Positions 1 through 9,916 of a stretch of 64,000 bases of DNA are shown here, in pieces. Numbering within the stretch: position 1 is the stretch's first letter; each line of letters starts with the position of its first letter. The notes beneath the pieces are model-generated. The model ran no database searches and was not told the DNA's origin. It saw only the letters and a program-made list of their open reading frames with translations. A program made the position numbers and the translations under genes. Source of the DNA: Carboxylicivirga taeanensis (GTDB taxonomy: Bacteria > Bacteroidota > Bacteroidia > Bacteroidales > Marinilabiliaceae); NCBI RefSeq assembly GCF_051851475.1, contig NZ_JBPUSJ010000007.1:1-64000 (forward strand), in the 5' to 3' direction.

Positions 1-1676
1 CATTTGGCAGAGCTCACTCCTTTTACCGACAGGGCGGCCTCTTCAATGCGCTCCTGACACATGCCACAGTTACCCGCCACCTTAAACATGGCGTGCTTAG
101 CCTCTTTCGTTGGGCTGGTTGATGACTTTACAACAGCTTGCTGATCCAGCCGTTCATATAGGCAACAACTGTGTAACTCTTCGTAAACCGCATCATCGGC
201 TTTATATTTTTCGGTATCGTGACCCACTTTCGCAATGGCCTTTTGAATGGCATCCACATTGCTATGCTCCGGATCAAATACCACTTCCACCTGCTGTGCA
301 TCGGCCGACCACTGGGCACTTACCACCCCAAACACCGACAAAGCCGCATTTTCGATGCGTTCCTTACACATATCGCAATTACCGGCTACCGTAAAACTGG
401 CCGTCTGCTTATTTTCGGTATCAGGCGCATTCATCATGCTCTTCAGGCCCATAAGCTGCGCCGATGCATCAATTTTAAACACGCCGTTGGTAGCAATTTC
501 CTCGCCTACCTCTAAGCCCTCTTTAACTACATAATGATCACCGGCATCAGGTCCAAGTGTAATTTCCCTGAACAAAAAGGTAGGCGTTTCGCGCTCCTTA
601 ACCTTGGTGTAAACAACCGCTCGCTTACCGGTCCATAGCACAGCTGATTTAGGAATGACGATCATGTTCTCATCAGACAGGCGCGTTTCTAAAACCGCAT
701 TGGCAAACATCTCCGGCTTTAATTGCAGACGACTATTATCCACCTCAACGCGCACTTTAGCCACGCGTGTTGTCGCATCAATCATCGGATCCACATAGCT
801 CACTTTGGCAGTAAATGTTTCTCCGGGCAAAGCTTCGAGGGAAAAACTAACTTTATCCCCTTTATTTACCCATGGCAAATCAGATTCATAGGCATCAAAC
901 AGCGCCCACACGCGTCTGAGGTCCACCACCTGAAACAAGGGTACGCCTTCTTTCACATAGTCGCCCAAAGCAACATTACGCGCCATCACCGTGCCTGATA
1001 TGGGTGATAAAATATCGAAATAGACCTGAGGCTCGCCACTTTTTTCGATGACGGCAATTTGCGCTTCGGTTAAATCCCAGGAGCGCAGTTTGGCTTTTGA
1101 GGCCTGGTATAAAGAAGGATTACTTTCCTTCACGGAAAAAGCCTCAATCAATTCCCGCTGGGCGCTAACCAGGTCGGGTGAATAGATGGTGGCCAGCTTC
1201 TGTCCTTTTCGCACATTCTGCCCTGTAAAATTGATGTCGAGCTTTTCAATACGCCCGCCAAAACGAGCCGTTAGTTCAGCAATACGGCGCTCATCCACAC
1301 TTATCTTCCCTTGCAAATAAATTTCCTTCACAGGTAAGCCCCATTGCACGATGCTGGTTTGTACCTCAGCCAGTTTAGCGGCCGCTTCGGTCATCACCAC
1401 TTCATTGGGGTCGGCCCCTTCAGCTGCCTCCATACCTTCCAGAGGAATCAGATCCATGGCGCAAATAGGACACAAACCCGGTTCATTCTGTTTAATTTGT
1501 GGGTGCATAGAGCAGGTCCATACCGTTTCTTTTTCATGCTGATGCGCCTCATGAGCATCGCCCTGAGTGCTGCTGTTTCCTGATGGTGCGATGGCCCATC
1601 CTACCAACAAACCGATAAGCAGTGTTATGAGTACCGGCTTGTAATTATCTTTTATATATTGAATGATTGTATTCAT
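1..1676 (-). CDS. CusB/CzcB-like RND efflux periplasmic adaptor with two C-terminal HMA domains (3' end outside window)
   Basis: Membrane-fusion adaptor that links an RND metal pump to its outer-membrane channel. The frame is open from the ATG at 1676 to the window edge (about 558 residues), so the C terminus is missing. Visible in order: an N-terminal membrane anchor (residues about 12-30), a His-rich stretch, a heavy-metal-binding domain with TCSMHP and CPICAMDL, the barrel-sandwich adaptor core, and two HMA-type metal-binding domains, each with a GNCxMC motif (one around bases 340-420, one around 45-90). Ordinary CusB adaptors end near 400 residues, so the tandem HMA tail is an extension. 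It follows the TolC-like and CusA-like genes by a short gap and is surely the last known gene of that operon. The metal (Cu/Ag against Zn/Co/Cd) cannot be fixed, but CxxC HMA motifs and Met/His content favour monovalent copper or silver. Confidence 0.9.
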   Translation of the reverse strand, partial: MNTIIQYIKDNYKPVLITLLIGLLVGWAIAPSGNSSTQGDAHEAHQHEKETVWTCSMHPQIKQNEPGLCPICAMDLIPLEGMEAAEGADPNEVVMTEAAAKLAEVQTSIVQWGLPVKEIYLQGKISVDERRIAELTARFGGRIEKLDINFTGQNVRKGQKLATIYSPDLVSAQRELIEAFSVKESNPSLYQASKAKLRSWDLTEAQIAVIEKSGEPQVYFDILSPISGTVMARNVALGDYVKEGVPLFQVVDLRRVWALFDAYESDLPWVNKGDKVSFSLEALPGETFTAKVSYVDPMIDATTRVAKVRVEVDNSRLQLKPEMFANAVLETRLSDENMIVIPKSAVLWTGKRAVVYTKVKERETPTFLFREITLGPDAGDHYVVKEGLEVGEEIATNGVFKIDASAQLMGLKSMMNAPDTENKQTASFTVAGNCDMCKERIENAALSVFGVVSAQWSADAQQVEVVFDPEHSNVDAIQKAIAKVGHDTEKYKADDAVYEELHSCCLYERLDQQAVVKSSTSPTKEAKHAMFKVAGNCGMCQERIEEAALSVKGVSSAK

Positions 1677-1702
1677 CTTATCCTTTATTAAATATTAACA
1701 AA

Positions 1703-2929
1703 CTATTTACCCATCAGATAACTAATAAAGGCGATGGCCGCCTGCTTATCTGTTTTGGCCTTTTCCAACTCCAGCTGATACTGCAATAGACGACGCTCTA
1801 TACGCAATATTTCTTCAAAATTTTTATTGGCGTAGGCATACTCTGTTTCCAACAGCTTCATGGCCTTTTGAGCCAAGCCTAGCTGAGCCTGAAATAGCTC
1901 AATCCGGCGGCGCGCATCGGTGTAATCTTTCCAGGTATTTTCAAAGATAACCTCCAGGGCATTGACCTTATCAACACGCTCAAAGTCTTTGGCCTTTTCG
2001 AGATAAACCACCTCCTGCACCATGCTCTTGTATTTATTTCGATACAAAGGAATGGTTATGCCCACTTTAGGAAAAGCAATGGCATCTTTGCCGGACATAT
2101 TATTGGCGCCTTTACCGATGGATACATAATCAATTCCCAAACTAAACGACGGAGCGCCCTCCTTTTTAGCAATCTGCTTTCTTAGCTCCAGGGATTCAAT
2201 TTGCCGGTCAATACTTAACAACTGGTGGTTATTGGCTTTTATTGAATCAAGCGCCGCTGTTTTATTCAAATAAAAATCGGTTGTCCACAAGCTATCGGGC
2301 CATGTGAGGGTAATGGGTTCCTGCACATTCAACAGTTTATTAAATTCCAACTCAAGCACATATTGCTTATCGCGCAAATCAGCCAGTTGATTCTCCAAAT
2401 CATTTATTTCCATCTCAATACGATACTGATCCACCGCCGACACCTTTCCGGCCTCCACTTTAACAGTCGCCAGTTTTTTAAATGTGTTGAGAATATCAAT
2501 GTTTTCCAAAGTGATGGCCACTGCCTTATTATTAAAATACAGGTTGTACCAACTGGCTTTAACCTCATTAAACAGTTTGGACCGCTTATCATTAAACATG
2601 CCATATTGAGCCATGGCCTGTTTAAATGTAGCTGTTTCTTTGGCTTTTAAGGTGCCAAACCATGGAAACATTTGAGTAGCCGAAATCTTAAATTCCTGCG
2701 GCCCGTTGCGCGTTTCCACCGGCTGAATAAAATAGCCGAAAGCCAACTGTGGATCGGGCAAAGAACCCGCTTGAGGCGCTTTTTCAAGTGCTGACAGGTA
2801 GTTGTTAAAAGCGGCCCTTAGCCCCGGGTTATTCTCTGCTGCAATGGTGAGGTACTTATTCAGCTCCTCCTGCCCTGCAGCCAACACCGGTAACAACATC
2901 GTCAGAATATATACTATTGTTCGTTTCAT
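1703..2929 (-). CDS. TolC-family outer-membrane efflux channel (CusC-like)
   Basis: Outer-membrane factor of the tripartite metal efflux system; forms the trimeric channel that accepts substrate from the RND pump and adaptor. A signal peptide is clear (start MKRTIVYIL, cleavage after AAG). The rest is the long alpha-helical, Glu/Lys/Gln-rich pattern of the family, with two related halves. At about 408 residues it is a normal length. I use the ATG at 2929; a GTG directly upstream at 2932 is an alternative. It lies 12 bp downstream of the cusA-like stop and 26 bp upstream of the adaptor start, so the three are probably cotranscribed. Confidence 0.9.
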   Translation of the reverse strand: MKRTIVYILTMLLPVLAAGQEELNKYLTIAAENNPGLRAAFNNYLSALEKAPQAGSLPDPQLAFGYFIQPVETRNGPQEFKISATQMFPWFGTLKAKETATFKQAMAQYGMFNDKRSKLFNEVKASWYNLYFNNKAVAITLENIDILNTFKKLATVKVEAGKVSAVDQYRIEMEINDLENQLADLRDKQYVLELEFNKLLNVQEPITLTWPDSLWTTDFYLNKTAALDSIKANNHQLLSIDRQIESLELRKQIAKKEGAPSFSLGIDYVSIGKGANNMSGKDAIAFPKVGITIPLYRNKYKSMVQEVVYLEKAKDFERVDKVNALEVIFENTWKDYTDARRRIELFQAQLGLAQKAMKLLETEYAYANKNFEEILRIERRLLQYQLELEKAKTDKQAAIAFISYLMGK

Positions 2930-2941
2930 CACCTAAGTTGT

Positions 2942-5900
2942 TTACTGTTTTAACTTACGTTTAATTATCGTCTCCTGCCACAAACTATAGAGAACGGGCA
3001 CCACAAACATGGTCATCACAGCAATGGTCATTCCTCCAAATACCGGTATAGCCATTGGCACCATGATATCAGACCCTTTTCCGGTTGATGTTAAAACCGG
3101 TAACAAGGCAATAATGGTTGTTGCAGTGGTCATTACGGCCGGACGCACCCGCTTGCTCCCCGCTTCGAGTACCAGCGCACGCACCTGGGCCACCGTTTGT
3201 GGATTGCGTTTATCCTGCAATTGCTTGATGTAGGTGCTGATGAGCACGCCATCGTCGGTTGCTACGCCAAACAAGGCAATAAACCCGACCCATACGGCCA
3301 CGCTGAGGTTGATATTACTCACCTGGAAAAGGGTTCGCAAGCTCATGCCGGCCAAAGTACCATCCATAAACCAGGGCTGGGCATAGAGCCACAGCATGAT
3401 AAATCCACCTGAAAATGCCACCAGTATCCCGGTAAAGATCAGACTGGTAGAAATAACCGAACGGAACTGAAAATATAAAATCAGGAAAATAATGATGAGT
3501 GATATCGGAATAACAATCATCAGGCGCTTGGTGGCCCGTATCTGATTTTCGTAGTTACCGGTAAACTTATAGCTCACGCCCGGAGGTAACACCAGTTTTC
3601 CTTCGTCCAACTGCTTATTGAGATAAGCCTGTGCTTTTTCCACCACATCGACCTCGGCATAGCCAGCCTGCTTATCAAAAATAACGTAGCCAACCAGGAA
3701 GGTATCTTCACTCTTAATCATTTGCGGACCGCGCTTGTACAGAATATCCACCAACTGGCCCAAAGGAACTTGTGCCCCTGTAGGCGTCGGAATCAGAATC
3801 TTCTTCAAATCTTCAGGGTTATCTCTGAACTCGCGTGCATAACGCAAACGTACCGGATAGCGCTCGCGGCCTTCCACCGTGCTGGTGAGCGGCATTCCCC
3901 CGATGGCACTACCAATAACTGCCTGTAGGCTCTGCACATCCAGTCCATAGCGTGCAATGGCATCGCGGTCAATGTCCAACTCAAGGTAGGGCTTACCAAC
4001 CACACGATCGGCAAATACCGACATGCCATTAACGCCCTCTACATGTTTCAGCTCTTGCTCCAGCTTAAAGCCAGCCTGCTCAATACTTTCCAAATCTGGT
4101 CCATACACTTTCAAGCCCATTGGCGCTCGCATACCGGTTTGCAGCATTACCAAACGCGTTGAAATAGGCTGGAGCTTGGGGGCCGATGTTAAGCCCGGAA
4201 TCGAACTTTTCTCCAGTATTTCGTCCCAGATATCGTCAGGCGATTGAATCTCCTTACGCCACTGCCTGAAATATTCCCCGTTTTTATCTTCTATCAACAG
4301 GCTTTTATCAATCAATCGGAACCCTTCCTTTTTAGGATGATACACGCTTCCGTCTTTCAATTTATAGGCTCCTTCGCGATTTACTTCAAAACGCATGCGG
4401 TGTCCTTTATCGTTAAGGATGTATTCCGGCTTGTAATTAATTACATTTTCATACATGGATACCGGTGCCGGATCCAATGCTGAATTCACACGGCCCCATT
4501 TACCAACTACCGACTCGACTTCGGGGATGGCATTTACTCGTTTATCCAGGATACGAATCACTTCCAGGTTCTCTTCAATCCCTGAATGTGGCATGGTAGT
4601 TGGCATTAGCAAGAAAGAACCTTCATCGAGCGAAGGCATAAACTCTTTACCTATACCCGGCAACTTCTTATCCAAATAGGCATACGTATCGGTGCCTTTA
4701 ATTACCTGAGGTACGAACCCAAATAGCTTATCAAAGCCCTGCCAGCTGGTAATTCCAAACAGTACCACCAAAGCCGGCAACACTAAGAACTGCCATTTAT
4801 GGCTCAAACACCAGTTCAAAATGCGTTGATAAAAAACGACCACCAGTGATAAACCACCCAATACAACAGTCACAACTGCAATAACAAATAAGAAGTTGGC
4901 GAACATTGAATTCTGAGCCCCCAGCGGCATCCAGGCTTTTGTTAGGAAAAATACAACCACCACAATGGTAATGGCTACATTAATAAAGTTAACCCATTGC
5001 TTCTTTGCCTCAGGCCACTGGTGAGCCACGAGCCCATTGATACCATAAGCCGTAATAGCTAAGGCGATATAATTTCCGCTTGCTACCGACAGAACAATAC
5101 CTGCCACAACAAGAATGATATTCCGTAGTCGCTGGTAGCGGCGTTTTTCTATTTTAATGGAAAACACCAGATGCGCCAATGTAGGAATAATGATTAGACC
5201 TATCAGCAAGGCCGACATCATGGTAAAGGTCTTGGTGAATGCCAAGGGCTTGAATAATTTACCTTCGGCCGCTTCCATGGCAAATACCGGCAAGAAACTA
5301 ATGATGGTGGTTGACAAGGCAGTGATAACCGCTCCTGCCACCTCGGTAGTGGCGGTGTAAACCACATGAAGCAGCTCTTTACCCCTTGCCCCTTTATTCT
5401 CCGGGAGCTCTATGTGCCGGATGATGTTTTCAACAAACACCACTCCCACATCCACCATCACACCAATGGCAATCGCAATACCCGAAAGGGCAACAATATT
5501 GGCATCAACCCCAAACTGCCGCATGGTAATGAAGGTGATAAGCACCCCAATGGGTAATAAACTTGATATCAGGAAGGAGGCGCGCAGGTTAAACACCAAG
5601 ACAATCACCACCAAAATACTGATCAGCAATTCGAGTGAGATAGCCTCTTCCAAGGTACCTAAGGTTTCTTTAATCAGTCCGGTACGATCGTAAAAGGGTA
5701 CGATGGTCACTTTCGATACCGTGCCATCTGCCAATGTTTTTGTGGGCAAACCGGGGGCAATCTCCGCAATCTTAGCCTTCATATTCTCGATAGCCTTTAA
5801 AGGGTTGGTGCCATAGCGGGCCACCACAACGCCTCCAACAGCTTCGGCACCTCCTTTATCAAGTCCTCCCCTGCGAGCAGCCGGACCAAATGTAACCTTG

Positions 5901-6739
5901 GCCACATCTTTGATACGAATAGGCACATTGTCCTTAACCGTCACCACACTTTTCTCAATATCCTCAAGGTTCTTTATATATCCTAGTGCCCTTACCAAAT
6001 ATTCCACACGGTTAAACTCAATAGTACGCGCACCAATGTCGAGGTTACTGTTTTTGATGGCCTTCATTACCTGTGCCACCGTTACACCATGCGCCTTCAT
6101 GGCATTCGGGTCAATATCTATCTGGTATTCTTTCACAAAGCCACCGATAGAGGCCACTTCGGCCACCCCTTCAGCGGCTGTTAGCGCATAACGAATATGA
6201 AAATCCTGTATACTGCGCAACTCATGAGGATCCCAGCCACCGGTTGGGTTTCCATCCTTATCACGCCCTTCCAGGGTGTACCAATAAATCTGCCCCAAAG
6301 CTGTAGCATCGGGGCCCAGCGCCGGACTCACATCAGGTGGCAGCGTCCCGGCAGGTAAGGAGTTGAGCTTCTCCAGGATACGCGTGCGGCTCCAGTAGAA
6401 CTCCACATCTTCGTCAAAAATAACATAGATGCTTGACAGACCAAATATGGAGTTACTACGAATAGTTTTCACACCCGGAATGCCTAATAAGGATGTTGTT
6501 AGCGGATACGATATCTGATCCTCAATATCCTGGGGTGAGCGGCCAGGCCACTCGGTATATACAATTTGCTGATTCTCCCCAATATCCGGAATCGCATCAA
6601 CGGGCACCGGATCACTTGGTAACACACCTGTATCCCACCCAAATGGCGAATTAATAATACCCCAACTGATAAATATTATAAGTACCAGAAAGGTGACTAA
6701 TTTGTTTTCGAGAAAAAAACGAATAAATGAATTAATCAT
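2942..6739 (-). CDS. CusA/CzcA-family heavy-metal efflux RND transporter, long form
   Basis: Inner-membrane proton-driven pump of the HME-RND family. Seen: the N-terminal transmembrane helix followed by a periplasmic segment with PVPVDAIPDIGENQ, the TM4 region with AIGVMVDVGVVFVEN that carries the proton-relay acidic residue, and the C-terminal FGVATDDGVLIS segment. At 1265 residues it is about 200 longer than E. coli CusA. The extra length sits mainly after TM6 (about residues 545-690), where three or so additional hydrophobic helices occur, and in the second periplasmic domain (about 780-850). It follows the HYC_CC_PP gene by 93 bp and precedes the outer-membrane channel. Metal specificity cannot be read with confidence. 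Confidence 0.94.
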   Translation of the reverse strand: MINSFIRFFLENKLVTFLVLIIFISWGIINSPFGWDTGVLPSDPVPVDAIPDIGENQQIVYTEWPGRSPQDIEDQISYPLTTSLLGIPGVKTIRSNSIFGLSSIYVIFDEDVEFYWSRTRILEKLNSLPAGTLPPDVSPALGPDATALGQIYWYTLEGRDKDGNPTGGWDPHELRSIQDFHIRYALTAAEGVAEVASIGGFVKEYQIDIDPNAMKAHGVTVAQVMKAIKNSNLDIGARTIEFNRVEYLVRALGYIKNLEDIEKSVVTVKDNVPIRIKDVAKVTFGPAARRGGLDKGGAEAVGGVVVARYGTNPLKAIENMKAKIAEIAPGLPTKTLADGTVSKVTIVPFYDRTGLIKETLGTLEEAISLELLISILVVIVLVFNLRASFLISSLLPIGVLITFITMRQFGVDANIVALSGIAIAIGVMVDVGVVFVENIIRHIELPENKGARGKELLHVVYTATTEVAGAVITALSTTIISFLPVFAMEAAEGKLFKPLAFTKTFTMMSALLIGLIIIPTLAHLVFSIKIEKRRYQRLRNIILVVAGIVLSVASGNYIALAITAYGINGLVAHQWPEAKKQWVNFINVAITIVVVVFFLTKAWMPLGAQNSMFANFLFVIAVVTVVLGGLSLVVVFYQRILNWCLSHKWQFLVLPALVVLFGITSWQGFDKLFGFVPQVIKGTDTYAYLDKKLPGIGKEFMPSLDEGSFLLMPTTMPHSGIEENLEVIRILDKRVNAIPEVESVVGKWGRVNSALDPAPVSMYENVINYKPEYILNDKGHRMRFEVNREGAYKLKDGSVYHPKKEGFRLIDKSLLIEDKNGEYFRQWRKEIQSPDDIWDEILEKSSIPGLTSAPKLQPISTRLVMLQTGMRAPMGLKVYGPDLESIEQAGFKLEQELKHVEGVNGMSVFADRVVGKPYLELDIDRDAIARYGLDVQSLQAVIGSAIGGMPLTSTVEGRERYPVRLRYAREFRDNPEDLKKILIPTPTGAQVPLGQLVDILYKRGPQMIKSEDTFLVGYVIFDKQAGYAEVDVVEKAQAYLNKQLDEGKLVLPPGVSYKFTGNYENQIRATKRLMIVIPISLIIIFLILYFQFRSVISTSLIFTGILVAFSGGFIMLWLYAQPWFMDGTLAGMSLRTLFQVSNINLSVAVWVGFIALFGVATDDGVLISTYIKQLQDKRNPQTVAQVRALVLEAGSKRVRPAVMTTATTIIALLPVLTSTGKGSDIMVPMAIPVFGGMTIAVMTMFVVPVLYSLWQETIIKRKLKQ

Positions 6740-6832
6740 TCTTTAATATAATTAGATAATACATGCTTTTCACTCACATACCTAAACAGACTCCTAATAA
6801 TAAGTCAATGAATAGATTAAGTCAAGCAATAT

Positions 6833-7213
6833 CTAACAAAGAAATGATTGCAATAAAGAGAGGCGCTCACTCACCGTAACCGGCGGCGACAAGGTGTCCT
6901 GAAACGACTTCTTTACTGGAAGAGTGCAAGTAAAATCAACATCTGCCTCGTAATAAATCAGTGCAATAAATAAATCCAATTCTATAGCAGGTGCCACGTC
7001 TGTAATTGCCGGACTGGTAAAGTCCTCTTCTACTTCATAATGAATATTCTTGTTTTCACAACAGCCACACCCATCATCGCAGCACGTATCCATCTCTACA
7101 TATAAACTGGTAGACACGTACTTACCCCCGCAATAATGCATAGAGAAAGTGATGCCCGTGGTGGATACCAGGAGTATCAGAGATAAAATAATATGTAAGC
7201 CTTTTCTGTGCAT
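6833..7213 (-). CDS. HYC_CC_PP family cysteine-rich small exported protein
   Basis: Small protein (126 residues) of a Bacteroidota family named for its motifs: an HYCGG near residue 26, a Cys cluster CCDDGCGCC around residues 44-52, and a PPVT near the C terminus. One N-terminal hydrophobic helix suggests a signal anchor. Function is not established; the family commonly sits beside CusA-type pumps, and the Cys/His content suggests metal binding or sensing in the periplasm (inference). ATG at 7213 is preferred over the in-frame TTG at 7222. It is the first gene of the metal-efflux operon. Confidence 0.8.
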   Translation of the reverse strand: MHRKGLHIILSLILLVSTTGITFSMHYCGGKYVSTSLYVEMDTCCDDGCGCCENKNIHYEVEEDFTSPAITDVAPAIELDLFIALIYYEADVDFTCTLPVKKSFQDTLSPPVTVSERLSLLQSFLC

Positions 7214-7340
7214 CGTTAACAAAGAAACGATTTATTGGCTAAATAGTTTTGGTATAGCCACCGCATTAACATGATTTTAACAGAGACGACCAATATTGTG
7301 CACGAACACCCCCATCACAATAAATACTCGCCCTCCCCGT

Positions 7341-7371
7341 TTTTTATGTGTCTAATAATTATTTATTTTTG
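7341..7371 (+). promoter_or_regulatory. Bacteroidota-type promoter of the PorE-like gene
   Basis: A -7 box TATTTTTG at 7364-7371 lies 24 bp before the ATG at 7396; a T-run at 7341-7344 sits at the -33 distance (19 bp). Matches the TTTG-N19-TAnnTTTG pattern only partly at -33. Confidence 0.55.
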
Positions 7372-7395
7372 GTTCTTTAATAAATTTCGGACCTA

Positions 7396-9372
7396 ATGCC
7401 CACAATGCAAGTTAATTTCAGACTATTCACATACAATTTTATTGGCCTTTTGCTTTTATCTGGCTGTATAGGAGGCAGTAAACTCGGCAATGCCAACAAG
7501 GCTTACCTGATAGGCGAGTACGATCGCGCTGCCGAACAGTTTAAAAAAGCATATAAGAAGGAGAATAATAAATACACCAAAGGAGAAATCTCCTATTACC
7601 TGGGCGAATGCTACCGAAAAACCAATAAACCGAAGAAAGCGAGTCTGCAATATGCGCGAGCCGTTCGCTACAATTACGAAATGGCCGACGCAGGGCTGTA
7701 CCTGGGCGATTGCTACCTGGCAGCTCAAAAATACGAGGAAGCGATTGAAGCATATGAAGAGTACCTGCAAAAAGAACCTTTGGACAAGCGGGCACACAAT
7801 GGGATTGCCTCCTGCAAGCTGGCCATGAACGATTCGATTGAAACAAGATATACGCTTACAAAACTAAAAACAGTCAATCATACGCGTTACAGCGACTTCT
7901 CGCCCGGCTATGCGAGCACAAATTACGATCAGATATACTTTTCATCGATGCGCACCGAAAAAAAGAAGCGTCGAAAAAGTCGGATTACCGGTCAGGGAGG
8001 CTCAAATATCTACATGGCCAAGATAGATGCCAAAGGGGAATGGACCGAACCCGAACTATTAGACGAAGCCGTTAATTCAGAGTTTGATGAGGGAAGTGCC
8101 ACCATGTCGGCCAATGGCAAAGAGATGTTCTTTACCCGCTGCCGCTACGATAACGAACAACCACGCAGTGCTGAAATGTATATGGTAAGTCGCTCCGGTG
8201 GCAAATGGGGCGAAGCCGTTCAAATAGAAGTAGGCGGCGACAGTCTGCTGGTTGCACATCCGGCAATTTCAAACGATGGTGAAACCCTCTATTTCGTTAG
8301 TGACATGCCTGGAGGCTTTGGCGGTAAAGACATATGGAAAACAACGAAAAGCAACGAAGGTGGCTGGGGACAACCCGTAAATATGGGAAGTGTGATTAAT
8401 ACCGCCGGTGATGAAGTATTCCCATCGGTACGCATGGATGGTTCGCTTTACTTCAGTTCCAACGCCCACATTGGCTATGGAGGATTAGATATTTATCGGG
8501 CCGCCTATAACGATGAGAAACAATACTGGGAAGTGCATAATCTGGGACGTCCATTGAACAGTGAAGGAGATGACTTTGGCATTGCCTTTAAAGGCATGGA
8601 AGAGGCTGGCCTCCTGAGTTCATCACGCGGCAGTTCCAGAGCTGTTGATAACATTTACGAATTCACACTGCCCAAGCTCGAGTTTAGTCTCAAAGGAATG
8701 GTTTACAGCGAAAAGAATGATGAGCCTGTGGCCGATGCCTACCTCCGCCTTATCGGCACCGATGGCACCAATGTGAAGCTGAGCGTTCGCGAAGATGGCA
8801 GCTTCGGCGCTAAGCTGGCTCCCAAAACCGAATACGTGTTTATGGTGGCGGCCAAAGGCTATTTCAACCACAAACACAAATTATCAACCGTTGGCCTGGG
8901 TAACAACAAAGAGTTTAATATTGAAGTGGGCATGCTCCCCATGGAAGATGCCATTGTTCTGAAAAACATTCAGTTTGAAAAAGAGAAATATGAACTCAAT
9001 AAGGATGCACAGCAAGAACTTAACCGTTTGGCAGCCATATTAAATTTGAATACATCCATCATTTTGGATATTAAGGCCCATGCATCGGGCGAAGGCTCAG
9101 CTTCGGAAGCTTTGCAGCTATCGCAAAAAAGAGCTGAATCGGTAATGAACTACCTCCAGACAAAAGGCATCCCCGCTGAGCGGCTGTCTGTTAATGGCGT
9201 GGGTAATGCCGAGCCCGTAACAGTAACAAAACGGCAAGCTCAAAAAGCTAGTTTCTTAAAGGAAGGTGATGTATTGACCGACCAATTTATCAGACGAATA
9301 AGAGGTAACAGCAATAGAGAAGTAGCGCACAGCCTGAACCGACGCATTGAATTCCTTATTAATAAAGAGTAG
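7396..9372 (+). CDS. TPR / PD40 beta-propeller / CRD / OmpA-like lipoprotein (PorE-like)
   Basis: Outer-membrane-associated lipoprotein of 658 residues. Order of parts: lipobox LSGC with Cys24, tetratricopeptide repeats (about 35-145), a beta-propeller of PD40/WD40-like blades (about 165-430, repeated patterns such as DGETLYFVSD and GGKDIW), a carboxypeptidase-regulatory-like beta sandwich (about 440-520), and a C-terminal OmpA peptidoglycan-binding domain (about 530-658, with SQKRAESVMNYL). This is the architecture of PorE, a periplasmic component linked to the type IX secretion system, but Bacteroidota carry several paralogues with the same plan, so the assignment to T9SS is an inference. 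It stands alone, with its own promoter and no other por genes nearby. Confidence 0.85.
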   Translation: MPTMQVNFRLFTYNFIGLLLLSGCIGGSKLGNANKAYLIGEYDRAAEQFKKAYKKENNKYTKGEISYYLGECYRKTNKPKKASLQYARAVRYNYEMADAGLYLGDCYLAAQKYEEAIEAYEEYLQKEPLDKRAHNGIASCKLAMNDSIETRYTLTKLKTVNHTRYSDFSPGYASTNYDQIYFSSMRTEKKKRRKSRITGQGGSNIYMAKIDAKGEWTEPELLDEAVNSEFDEGSATMSANGKEMFFTRCRYDNEQPRSAEMYMVSRSGGKWGEAVQIEVGGDSLLVAHPAISNDGETLYFVSDMPGGFGGKDIWKTTKSNEGGWGQPVNMGSVINTAGDEVFPSVRMDGSLYFSSNAHIGYGGLDIYRAAYNDEKQYWEVHNLGRPLNSEGDDFGIAFKGMEEAGLLSSSRGSSRAVDNIYEFTLPKLEFSLKGMVYSEKNDEPVADAYLRLIGTDGTNVKLSVREDGSFGAKLAPKTEYVFMVAAKGYFNHKHKLSTVGLGNNKEFNIEVGMLPMEDAIVLKNIQFEKEKYELNKDAQQELNRLAAILNLNTSIILDIKAHASGEGSASEALQLSQKRAESVMNYLQTKGIPAERLSVNGVGNAEPVTVTKRQAQKASFLKEGDVLTDQFIRRIRGNSNREVAHSLNRRIEFLINKE

Positions 9373-9396
9373 AAAAAGTGCTGAGCGATTGGCTGC

Positions 9397-9837
9397 TTAC
9401 AACAGCCCCTTAACCAGCTGCACCACAGGCTCGGTCAGGTAAGTCAGTCCAAACGACCACAATACAATGCCAGCAAGCAGGTAAAACAAAAATTTACGTG
9501 TATTGTCGAGCAGGGCCATGCCAATAATTAAGGCAATAAAGGGCCCCAGTAATCCGGTCACCATGAGCCCCAGACCCGGCACCCCGTACTTTTCCATCCA
9601 CTTTGAAAAACGGGCCTTTTTGTGTTCAAAAGTTTCTGTTCCGTATTTGTTTAATAGCCATTTTCGAAAAGGTTCGCCTGAAAAATAGACTAATAGGGCT
9701 GACGATATGGCGCCAAAAGCAACCACTGAAGCTATCATCAATGGCTTTAGCCCCAAAGCAATACCCACTGGTATCCCTTTATAAATACCAGTTGCACCGG
9801 CGATATAAACGGCAATATATTTGGCAATCTCCTCCAT
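9397..9837 (-). CDS. Small multi-pass membrane protein (small multidrug export family-like)
   Basis: 146 residues with about four hydrophobic helices and short charged loops, including EHKKARFSKWMEKYG between helices two and three, and GLLGPFIALIIGMALL. The pattern resembles the small multidrug export protein family (Sm_multidrug_ex), whose members are poorly characterised; actual transport activity is unknown. It converges on the PorE-like gene, 24 bp away. Confidence 0.6.
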   Translation of the reverse strand: MEEIAKYIAVYIAGATGIYKGIPVGIALGLKPLMIASVVAFGAISSALLVYFSGEPFRKWLLNKYGTETFEHKKARFSKWMEKYGVPGLGLMVTGLLGPFIALIIGMALLDNTRKFLFYLLAGIVLWSFGLTYLTEPVVQLVKGLL

Positions 9838-9916
9838 GTAACATTTGAATTGGCTGCAATATTAGTAAAAATTAAAGTCCGCATCAATTAGCGCTTTACC
9901 AATGCCAGGCAGCCAC

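Noticed and set aside
7219..7227. -7 box for the HYC_CC_PP gene
   Set aside because: TTTCTTFG-like match is really TTTCTTTG, lacking the TA, and would leave only a few nucleotides before the ATG.
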